64,000 nt of DNA from Oscillatoria sp. FACHB-1406 (lineage in GTDB: Bacteria; Cyanobacteriota; Cyanobacteriia; Cyanobacteriales; Spirulinaceae), in the NCBI RefSeq assembly GCF_014698145.1, contig NZ_JACJSM010000016.1, positions 62,001 to 126,000 on the forward strand. The letters are read 5' to 3'. A model generated the notes under the pieces. It made no database searches, had not been told where the DNA came from, and saw only the letters and a list, made by a program, of their open reading frames with translations. The translations under genes and the position numbers were made by a program. Every line of letters begins with the position of its first letter. Within the stretch, counting starts at the first letter, position 1. This document shows, one piece after another, positions 1 through 7,237 of this stretch.

Positions 1-1127
1 CCTACATCCAAGCCTTATTAACCGAAGATCCGCAATTGCAAAATATTTGGGTCGTGGGCGAGGTAAAAAGCGCGAGCAATCATCCCAGCGGTCTATTTTT
101 TACATTAGGAGATAGCGATGGCAGCGCGACGATTCGCTGCGTGGTGTGGCGCAACTTACAAGCCCAATTAGTACAAGTTCCCGATCGCGGCGTGCAAGTC
201 CTCGTCCTCGGAAGTTTGCGCCTTTATGCCCCGCGCGGCGAGTATCAACTCAATTGCTTTCAAGTTTTACCCGCCGGAGAAGGGTTGCAAGATTTGCGCT
301 ACCGGCAGTTGCGATCGCGCCTAGAAGCCGAAGGACTCTTCGATGCTGCCCGCAAGCGTCCCCTCCCCCCGCATCCCGCTACTCTCGCCGTCGTCACTTC
401 CCCTAACGCCGCCGCTTGGGGCGATATTCAACGGACTTTACAGCAGCGCTCGCCGGGATTGCACGTTCTTCTCTCCCCTGCTATCGTTCAGGGGAAAGCC
501 GCCCCCGAATCGATCGCAACGGCTATCGATCGCGTGGCTAAGGACGGGCGCGCCCAAGTCGCAATCCTGGCGCGGGGTGGCGGTGCGGTAGAAGATTTAG
601 AATGCTTTAACGACGAACGAGTCGTGCGCGCGATCTCCGATTGTCCGATTCCGATTATTACCGGCATCGGACACCAACGCGACGAATCCCTGGCAGATCT
701 CGCCGCCGATGTTAGCGTTCATACGCCCACCGCCGCCGCAGAACTTGCCGTTCCCGATGTGCGAGAACTGGAACGCGCCCACCAACAACGCAAAGTCGCG
801 CTGGTGCAAAGCCTCGAACGACGCTGGCAGCAAGAAGCGAGGGGACTGGCGCGGCTGAAATCTGCATTGGAACAATTTCCCGCGCGATCGCGTTCTTTGC
901 AACGAGCGCGCGATCGCATTTCCTTTTTGCAGCAGCAATTAGCCAGCCTCGATCCTCGGGCGGTACTATTGAGAGGCTATGCCGCCGCGCGCCAAACGGA
1001 CGGGCGTTTAGTTCGCAGTAGCACTGAGGTGCAGTTAGGAGAAGAACTAAGCGTGCAACTGGCGCAAGGCTCGCTCCGGGTTAAGGTAACAGAAATTGTC
1101 AGCAATGAAATCGAAAAAACAAACTGA
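1..1127 (+). CDS. xseA: Exodeoxyribonuclease VII large subunit (5' partial)
   Basis: This is the catalytic large subunit of ExoVII, which degrades single-stranded DNA to oligonucleotides in both directions together with XseB. The frame is already open at base 3 and reads YIQALLTEDPQLQ before the first internal start-like codon, so the true start lies left of the window and roughly the first 20 residues are missing. An OB-fold N-terminal domain is visible (VWVGEV-like strand, FTLGDS, IRCVVWR), followed by the ExoVII core with AVVTSPNAAAWGDI, ARGGGAVEDLECFNDE and a TGIGHQRDESLAD motif, and a C-terminal helical, coiled-coil-like region. The stop overlaps the xseB start, which indicates translational coupling. 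Family assignment is secure. Confidence 0.95.
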   Translation, partial: YIQALLTEDPQLQNIWVVGEVKSASNHPSGLFFTLGDSDGSATIRCVVWRNLQAQLVQVPDRGVQVLVLGSLRLYAPRGEYQLNCFQVLPAGEGLQDLRYRQLRSRLEAEGLFDAARKRPLPPHPATLAVVTSPNAAAWGDIQRTLQQRSPGLHVLLSPAIVQGKAAPESIATAIDRVAKDGRAQVAILARGGGAVEDLECFNDERVVRAISDCPIPIITGIGHQRDESLADLAADVSVHTPTAAAELAVPDVRELERAHQQRKVALVQSLERRWQQEARGLARLKSALEQFPARSRSLQRARDRISFLQQQLASLDPRAVLLRGYAAARQTDGRLVRSSTEVQLGEELSVQLAQGSLRVKVTEIVSNEIEKTN

Positions 1128-1320
1128 TTGGAACTACGAGGAAAAAGTTGCAGAAATTGAGGCAATTCTCGATCGCTTGGAATCGGGGGAATTAAGTTTA
1201 GAAGAAGTGTTCGAGGAGTTTGAGGTTGCTGCAAAACATTTGAAGGAATGCGATCGCTTCTTGGAACGCGGACGACAGCGCATCGAACTCGCGATCGAAG
1301 TTTTAAAGGATGAAGAATGA
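1105..1320 (+). CDS. xseB: Exodeoxyribonuclease VII small subunit
   Basis: This is the small helical subunit of ExoVII, which coats the coiled-coil arms of XseA. The protein is 71 residues if translated from the ATG at 1105; a TTG three codons upstream (1096) is a weaker alternative. The typical family pattern NYEEKVAEIEAILDRLESGE, then LSLEEV..FEEG-like helix and a C-terminal CDRFLERGRQRIE helix is present. It overlaps the end of xseA by 23 bp, the usual bacterial arrangement. It is followed at once by a strong hairpin (1330-1369), which probably ends the transcript. Confidence 0.93.
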   Translation: MKSKKQTDWNYEEKVAEIEAILDRLESGELSLEEVFEEFEVAAKHLKECDRFLERGRQRIELAIEVLKDEE

Positions 1321-1329
1321 TAATAATTT

Positions 1330-1369
1330 CCCGCCCGCATTTCAGAAGCAGGCTGTCAATGCGGGCGGG
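1330..1369. terminator. Perfect 12-bp hairpin between convergent genes
   Basis: CCCGCCCGCATT at 1330-1341 pairs exactly with AATGCGGGCGGG at 1358-1369 around a 16-nt loop. It sits between the convergent ends of xseB and the PfpI-family gene, so it can serve both strands. There is no long T-run, so intrinsic termination is an inference. Confidence 0.6.
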
Positions 1370-1413
1370 ATAATTGAGATTCGGCGGGATTTTAAATTCC
1401 CAGCTTTTAATTT

Positions 1414-2094
1414 CTACTTTTCTGCCTTTAATAAAGCAACAATGGCTTCGCCAACGCCGCCCGCCGAAGCAGGGTTCTGTCCCGTGACGAGGCGATCGCT
1501 CGTTACGACTTTCGCTTCAAACTTTGGTGCTTTTTCTACCGTTGCACCGCGCTCGGTTAATTTATCTTCCAATAAAAACGGTACGACTTTCGTTAAACCC
1601 GTCGCTTCTTCTTCCTCATTGGTGAAGCCAGCAACCGTTTTTCCTGCTACTAAATAATCGCCATTGGAGAGTTTGATATTGACGAGTCCAGCCGGACCGT
1701 GACACACTGCTGCAACAATGCCGCCGCGATCGTAAATATTGGCTGCGATGCTAGCAAGCGCTTCATTATCGGCAAAATCCCACATCGTTCCGTGGCCGCC
1801 TGCATAAAAGATCGCATCGTAGTCGGCAGGATTAACTTGGCTGGGAGTGAGAGTATTCTCGACTTGCTTCATCTTTTCGGAATTGTTGAGAAAAGCTGTA
1901 TTGAGCGGATCTTCGAGTTCTACTCCCGTCATTGGTGCTTTTCCGCCTTTAGGGCTAACATAGTCAACGGCGATGCCCGCGCGATCGAACACAGCGACGG
2001 GATGACTGACTTCAGCTAAGTAATATCCAGTCTCTTTGCCGGTGTCGCCGAGAGTATCGTGGCTGGTTAAAACGATTAAAACTTTTTGAGACAT
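1414..2094 (-). CDS. DJ-1/PfpI family protein (Hsp31/glyoxalase III-like)
   Basis: This is a type-1 glutamine-amidotransferase-fold protein of the DJ-1/PfpI superfamily, closest in layout to the Hsp31-like group that acts as methylglyoxalase/deglycase or chaperone. Visible signatures are the N-terminal KVLIVLTSHD strand, the GKETGYYLAEV segment typical of this subgroup, the acidic strand FDRAGIAVDYVSPKGG, the conserved FYAGGHGTMWD loop, and the nucleophile elbow AAVCHGPAGLV carrying the expected reactive Cys followed by His. The length of 226 residues is normal. It stands alone, convergent with xseB. Cytoplasmic; no signal peptide. The precise substrate cannot be told from sequence. Confidence 0.88.
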   Translation of the reverse strand: MSQKVLIVLTSHDTLGDTGKETGYYLAEVSHPVAVFDRAGIAVDYVSPKGGKAPMTGVELEDPLNTAFLNNSEKMKQVENTLTPSQVNPADYDAIFYAGGHGTMWDFADNEALASIAANIYDRGGIVAAVCHGPAGLVNIKLSNGDYLVAGKTVAGFTNEEEEATGLTKVVPFLLEDKLTERGATVEKAPKFEAKVVTSDRLVTGQNPASAGGVGEAIVALLKAEK

Positions 2095-2248
2095 GAAGTT
2101 ATAGAGGGATAAGGGATAATGAATCTATTGATAGGGGATAAGGGTTAAGGAAAGACAAAGTTCCCCTCACGCAAAAAAGCGAGTCCCTCCCTTACATTTA
2201 GAATATCCTCAAATTTTCTAGACAGGCTCGTCCCTTTGATACAAACCC

Positions 2249-3865
2249 ATGAATTGCTCGCTTTTACGCCTGAAACGCTATTTTTTCGCTTCTGCGATCT
2301 TAAGTTTGTTTGTACCCGCGATCGCGCGCGCGGTTTCTCCTCCCTCCCCTCAGTCGCTTCAACTCCCCACTGCAATCGCCCAAAATAGCCCCTCCGACAG
2401 CCTTCTTTCTCCCCTCGAACGTCAGGTGTTAGAGGAGATGAATCGAGCGCGAACCAATCCCAGCGCCTATGCCGATTGGTTGGAAAGCATGAAATCTTAT
2501 TACTACGGTAACTTGTTGCAACTGCCCGAACAGCCGACAATTCGCACTCAGGAAGGAGTCAAGGCAGTCGATGAAGCGATTCGCTTTCTGCGTGCGAAAC
2601 AACCGTTACAGCCTTTGCGTTTGTCGGCGGGAATGTCGCAGGCGGCGAAAGATCACGTTAATGATATCGGCTCTCGAGGTATCATCGGTCATTATGGCAG
2701 CGATGGCAGTCAATTTAGCGATCGCCTCGGACGTTACGGTGCTTCGAGCGGCGCGATCGGCGAAAATATTAGCTATGGCGTAACGACAGCAGAAGCAATA
2801 GTCATGCAGTTGATTGTGGATGACGGCGTTGTCGGCAGATTTCATCGTGAGAATATTTTCTACAATGACTTTAGTGCTACGGGCGTTGCTTGCGGATTGC
2901 ATCGCCGTTACGAGGAACTTTGTACGATTGTCTACAGTGCCGATTACCGCGATACTATCGCTTCAGCCCCTCCCACTGCTTCACCAATTAACCCAACTCG
3001 CCTCCAGAGTGAGTCTAACACCGCTTCTGCACCCATAACCCCCAATTTTGCCCCCGCAGGAACGCAAGCATCGAATCCTAATCTACCTCAAGGTGCGATC
3101 GTTACAGTACCGCCGCCTCCCGTTAATCGAACTGAAACGCCTGCGGCAACGGCAGAGAATAGCACTAGCAATCCCGCAGCAGCCGAAACCTCACCCGTAC
3201 CAGCGGTAACGGCAGAGAATAACGCCAGCAATCCCGCAGCAGCCGAAACCTCACCCGTACCAGCGGTAGCGGCAGATAATAGCACTAGCAATCCCGCAGC
3301 AGCAGAAACCTCGCCCGTACCAGCGGCAACGACAGAGAATAACGCCAGCAATCCCACAGCAGCAGAAACCTCGCCCGTACCAGCGGTAGCGGCAGAGAAT
3401 AACGCTAGCAATCCCGCACCAGCAACGCCTGCGGCAACGCCTGACAATAGCGCCAGCAATCCCGCAGCAGTAGAAACCTCACCCGTACCAGCGGCAACAG
3501 CAGCCAATAGCGATAGCATTTCTCCAGCAACAGCCGTAAAAACGCTTCTCCAAGCGCAAGGCAGCTTAGCTGATGGGGATTCAGTTTACGCACGCGACGG
3601 AAGTTTGTACGATGTTTATACAATTCAAGGTCGTACCGGGCAAACGCTTACAATTTCAGTCGCGAGTCGGAAATTTGATACTTTTTTAGCATTATTTGAT
3701 GCAGGCGATACAATTATCGGTCAGAACGACGATATCGATGAAAAGAATACAGATTCGTTTTTGAAGGTAACTTTACCCAAGGATGGAACCTATCGAATTT
3801 TCATTAATGGTTACGATGCTCGCGATCGCGGCGATTATACGCTAACCGTTCTTGAAATTCCTTAA
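2249..3865 (+). CDS. Secreted CAP-domain protein with Pro/Ala-rich repeats and C-terminal PPC domain
   Basis: The 538-residue protein begins with a signal peptide (about residues 1-28, ending AIARA). A CAP/SCP domain follows (about 55-220; motifs EMNRARTNP, LRLSAGMSQAAKDH, IGHYGSDG, GENISYG and the Cys-containing IVYSADYRD end). A long low-complexity linker of 20-residue units (about 300-415) comes next, then a C-terminal bacterial pre-peptidase (PPC) beta-sandwich (DGDSVYARDGSLYDVYTIQG to GDYTLTVLEI). CAP proteins of bacteria are extracellular, often of unknown biochemical role; PPC domains usually assist secretion or surface attachment. The architecture is seen directly; an envelope or matrix role is inferred. 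The gene is monocistronic by spacing. Confidence 0.85.
   Translation: MNCSLLRLKRYFFASAILSLFVPAIARAVSPPSPQSLQLPTAIAQNSPSDSLLSPLERQVLEEMNRARTNPSAYADWLESMKSYYYGNLLQLPEQPTIRTQEGVKAVDEAIRFLRAKQPLQPLRLSAGMSQAAKDHVNDIGSRGIIGHYGSDGSQFSDRLGRYGASSGAIGENISYGVTTAEAIVMQLIVDDGVVGRFHRENIFYNDFSATGVACGLHRRYEELCTIVYSADYRDTIASAPPTASPINPTRLQSESNTASAPITPNFAPAGTQASNPNLPQGAIVTVPPPPVNRTETPAATAENSTSNPAAAETSPVPAVTAENNASNPAAAETSPVPAVAADNSTSNPAAAETSPVPAATTENNASNPTAAETSPVPAVAAENNASNPAPATPAATPDNSASNPAAVETSPVPAATAANSDSISPATAVKTLLQAQGSLADGDSVYARDGSLYDVYTIQGRTGQTLTISVASRKFDTFLALFDAGDTIIGQNDDIDEKNTDSFLKVTLPKDGTYRIFINGYDARDRGDYTLTVLEIP
3149..3496 (+). repeat. 60-bp tandem repeats encoding a 20-residue linker unit
   Basis: About six imperfect units of 60 bp encode variants of TAENNASNPAAAETSPVPAV in frame inside the CAP-domain gene. 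One unit carries an insertion (APATPAATPDNSA). The high identity between units suggests recent expansion by slippage or unequal recombination, giving a variable-length stalk between the CAP and PPC domains. Confidence 0.9.
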
Positions 3866-3954
3866 AAGAGAAATATTGCAAGTCAACTTTTGTTAAGTCA
3901 TTCCCCGCGCGCAGCGGGTTGTATTCTTCCAATTTTTAATTCCCAATTCCCAAT

Positions 3955-5484
3955 ATGCTTGCCAGAGTTTGGAGTGCGGCGATTGTCGGTATTGATGCCG
4001 TTAAAGTAGGCGTAGAAGTCGATGTTTCTGGGGGACTGCCCAAAACTTTGATTGTCGGACTGCCGGATGCAGCGGTGCAGGAATCGCGCGAACGGGTGAA
4101 GTCGGCGATTAAAAATTCTGGGTTTGGGTTTCCGATGCGGCAAATTGTAGTCAATCTTACGCCCGCTGATTTACGCAAGGAAGGGCCTTGTTTTGATTTG
4201 CCGATCGCGATCGGTATTTTAGCCGCGTCTCAAAGCCTCAATACCGAGCTATTGGGCGACTATTTATTTTTGGGCGAATTGTCCCTCGATGGCAGTTTGC
4301 GCCCCGTGGCGGGCGTTTTACCTATCGCTGCGGCAGCCGAACGGATGGGGATTGTCGGGTTAATTGTGCCGAAGGATAATGCCACAGAAGCGGCGATTGT
4401 GGATGGGTTGGCGGTATATGGGTTCGAGAATTTAGCGGAGATTGCCGATTTTCTCGATCGCCCGGAAGCTTGTACTCCTGTCACCGTTAATGTCAAAGAA
4501 GAGTTGACAAAACCACTTTTTTGCATCCCCGATCTCAAAGAAGTAAAAGGACAAACTCACGCCCGTCGCGCCCTAGAAATTGCCGCCGCCGGAGGGCATA
4601 ATTTAATCTTTGTCGGGCCGCCGGGAAGCGGTAAAACAATGCTCGCTCGCCGCTTGCCGGGAATTTTGCCGCCGCTGTCTTTTTCCGAAGCGTTGGAAGT
4701 CTCGCAAATTCACTCGGTCGCTGGCTTTTTGAGAGATAAAGGCACGTTAATTAAAGAACGTCCTTTTCGCAGTCCCCACCATTCTGCTTCCGGCCCTTCG
4801 TTGGTGGGTGGGGGCAGTATTCCGCGTCCGGGAGAGATTTCTTTAGCTCATAGAGGGGTTCTATTTCTCGACGAATTAACCGAGTTTAAGCGCAATGTTT
4901 TAGACTTTTTGCGCCAGCCGTTAGAAGACGGTCAAGTGAGTATTTCGAGAACCAAACAATCGGTGGTTTTTCCCGCTCAATTCACTTTAGTAGCGAGTAC
5001 AAATCCTTGTCCTTGCGGTTACTTTGGCGATCCGATTCAAGCTTGTACTTGTTCGCCGCGATCGCGCGAGCAATATTGGGCAAAATTATCCGGCCCTTTG
5101 ATGGATCGCATCGATTTACAAGTCAGCGTCAATCGCCTCAAACCGGAAGAGATGACAGGACAGCGCTTAGGGGAAGAATCGCAGGTGGTGCGCGAACGAG
5201 TGACTGCCGCCCGCGATCGCGCTAGAACCCGATTTGACAACGATCCCAGCGCGCGCAGCAACGCCGAAATGCAAAGCCGCCACCTGCGTCAATTTTGCCC
5301 ACTCGACGAAGCCAGTCGCAACCTTTTAGAGGCGGCAATTCGCAAATTAGGACTCTCGGCGCGGGCGATGGATCGGGTGTTGAAAGTTTCGCGGACGATC
5401 GCGGATTTAGCGGGTGAAGAGGCGATTCAAGTCCCGCACGTTGCCGAAGCGATCGGCTATCGGACGTTGGATCGAATGCAGTAG
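3955..5484 (+). CDS. YifB/ComM family Mg-chelatase-like AAA+ ATPase
   Basis: The 509-residue AAA+ protein belongs to the YifB/ComM family; ComM is a hexameric helicase that promotes branch migration during natural transformation. Residues 1-170 form the Lon-like S5-fold domain (VEVDVSGGLPKTLIVGLPD). The AAA+ core follows with Walker A GPPGSGKTML, Walker B-like VLFLDELTEF, sensor ASTNPCPCGYFGDP with the family's cysteine pair and CTCSPR, and the C-terminal ARAMDRVLKVSRTIADL helix. Length and motif order match the family. ComM function in recombination is plausible because natural transformation is widespread in cyanobacteria, but no competence genes are adjacent. Confidence 0.92.
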   Translation: MLARVWSAAIVGIDAVKVGVEVDVSGGLPKTLIVGLPDAAVQESRERVKSAIKNSGFGFPMRQIVVNLTPADLRKEGPCFDLPIAIGILAASQSLNTELLGDYLFLGELSLDGSLRPVAGVLPIAAAAERMGIVGLIVPKDNATEAAIVDGLAVYGFENLAEIADFLDRPEACTPVTVNVKEELTKPLFCIPDLKEVKGQTHARRALEIAAAGGHNLIFVGPPGSGKTMLARRLPGILPPLSFSEALEVSQIHSVAGFLRDKGTLIKERPFRSPHHSASGPSLVGGGSIPRPGEISLAHRGVLFLDELTEFKRNVLDFLRQPLEDGQVSISRTKQSVVFPAQFTLVASTNPCPCGYFGDPIQACTCSPRSREQYWAKLSGPLMDRIDLQVSVNRLKPEEMTGQRLGEESQVVRERVTAARDRARTRFDNDPSARSNAEMQSRHLRQFCPLDEASRNLLEAAIRKLGLSARAMDRVLKVSRTIADLAGEEAIQVPHVAEAIGYRTLDRMQ

Positions 5485-5546
5485 ACATCTCCGAAATACA
5501 TCAATGTTTGTATTCCAGTGGTAAAGCTAGAGTTTCACAACCCAAA

Positions 5547-7217
5547 TCAGCTTGCTATCATTCCTTTCAAAAAATAAGTGTCCATTTGCCCCTTTCCCTT
5601 TATCCGCACGAGTTCCCTTTTCTGAAAAAAGAATTTTTTGTGCAACCGCTTATAAACTTCGGATGTCACTTGAATTTCGTCAGGCAGACTGGACGATTGT
5701 AGCCGAGAAGCAAGATTTACAGCATCGCCCCATAAATCATAAGAAAATTTAGACAAACCGATAACACCTGCAACCACTTCGCCCACATGAATTCCGACGC
5801 GAATTTGCAAAACTTCTCCCGTTTCTTCTCGGAATTGCTGCATCGCAGTTAGCATATCTAATGCCATACGCGCGATCGCCTCAACAGGACTCGAGGACTC
5901 CTGCGCGCAGTGAATCCCCGGCAGTCCGCCAACCACCATATACGCATCGCCAATGGTTTTAATTTTTTCCAGGCAGTATTTTTGCGCCAGCAGATCGAAT
6001 TCAGAAAAAATGCGATCGAGTAATTTCACGAGTTCGAGAGGTGTTTTTCGAGAAGAAAAATCCGTGAAATTAACTAAATCTGCAAATAGAATGCTTGCCT
6101 CCTCAACGCGATCGGCGATGACCGTTTCTCCTTGATACAACCGTTGCGCGATCGGAGCCGGTAAAATATTCAACAACAGTTTTTCCGTTTTTTCTTGTTC
6201 TTGTTTTAATCGATATTCTGCCTGCTTTCGTCTTAACAAAGAACCGAGTTGAAACGCCACGGCAAAAATGAGTTGAAAGGCTCGTGCTTGGAATTTTAAA
6301 GGTTGCTTAGCAAAAAAAACTAACACAGCAAAAACTGTTTCAGTTTCATCGAGAATGGGAATACCGAGAACAACTTTTAACCCCGCTTGTGCTGCGTGGT
6401 AGCAACGACAAAAAACTGATTCTGGTACAGTTGAGAGATCGCTAAAATATTCTGGAGCCTTCGATTGCCACACCCTTCCCGGCAGTCCTTCTCCTAAATT
6501 AAACCTCAGTTTGCAACTTTCTTCGCGAAAAGACGTTAATTCTGGGGATTGAGCGTAGTATCCAACATGGCAATCTAGAGTCGTCTCCTCTTCATTGGGA
6601 ACCCAAGCTTCCGCAAAATCCCAATGGATGCTGCGGCAAAGAATGCGTAAAATTTCCTGAAACGCCATATCTAAATCGGCTGCTTTTTCTAATGTTTGAC
6701 TCACCGTTAACAAAAGACGAGTTTCTGACTCCGACTGGCGGCGATCGCAAACTTCTTGTTCTAAAAGTTTATTTTTTTCTTCTAACAGATTATTTTTATC
6801 CGCTAATTCTTGTTGCAAAAAACGCAGGCTCAGTTGATGTTCGACCCGAACCAGAACTTCTTCTTCCTGAAAAGGTTTTGTGACGTAATCTACTCCCCCA
6901 ACTTGAAAGGCTTTGAGTTTGCTTTCTGTTTGACCCAAGGCGCTAATAAAAATAATGGGAATTTCCCGAACGAATTCTGAATTTTTTAATTTTTTGCAAA
7001 GGTCGTAGCCATTGATATCGGGTAAATTAATATCGAGTAAAATCAAATCGGGTTTAACTCGTTCGATGGCAGCAAGAGCTAAAGTCCCACTAATGGCTTT
7101 GCGAATTTTATAGCCGCGAGCTTGCAAAATCTCCGATAAAACGCGCAGATTATCGGGTTCGTCGTCTACTAAAAAGATAACTCTTTCTTTTTCTGACAAT
7201 ATACTAGACTGAAGCAT
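5547..7217 (-). CDS. REC-GAF-class III adenylate cyclase (response regulator cyclase)
   Basis: The 556-residue cytoplasmic protein has a receiver domain (about 12-130; acidic pocket DDE, phosphoacceptor D62 in LLDINLPDI, K114), a coiled segment, a GAF domain (about 165-305), and a class III nucleotide cyclase domain (about 365-550). Metal-binding aspartates are D380 (FADLVNF) and D424 (IGDAYM). The purine-specifying residues are Lys in KIKTIG and Asp in YDLWGDAVN, the adenine-type pair, so cAMP is the predicted product. It starts 20 nt after the stop of the upstream phytochrome kinase on the same strand, suggesting one operon and direct phosphotransfer to this REC domain. The Arg of NLASRL is also present. 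Confidence 0.88.
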   Translation of the reverse strand: MLQSSILSEKERVIFLVDDEPDNLRVLSEILQARGYKIRKAISGTLALAAIERVKPDLILLDINLPDINGYDLCKKLKNSEFVREIPIIFISALGQTESKLKAFQVGGVDYVTKPFQEEEVLVRVEHQLSLRFLQQELADKNNLLEEKNKLLEQEVCDRRQSESETRLLLTVSQTLEKAADLDMAFQEILRILCRSIHWDFAEAWVPNEEETTLDCHVGYYAQSPELTSFREESCKLRFNLGEGLPGRVWQSKAPEYFSDLSTVPESVFCRCYHAAQAGLKVVLGIPILDETETVFAVLVFFAKQPLKFQARAFQLIFAVAFQLGSLLRRKQAEYRLKQEQEKTEKLLLNILPAPIAQRLYQGETVIADRVEEASILFADLVNFTDFSSRKTPLELVKLLDRIFSEFDLLAQKYCLEKIKTIGDAYMVVGGLPGIHCAQESSSPVEAIARMALDMLTAMQQFREETGEVLQIRVGIHVGEVVAGVIGLSKFSYDLWGDAVNLASRLQSSSLPDEIQVTSEVYKRLHKKFFFQKRELVRIKGKGQMDTYFLKGMIAS

Positions 7218-7237
7218 AAAGGTTGATATAAGCCAAA

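Noticed and set aside
3149..3496. Evenly spaced repeats that could look like a CRISPR array
   Set aside because: The 60-bp units are contiguous, in frame within the CAP gene and without unique spacers, so they are coding tandem repeats.
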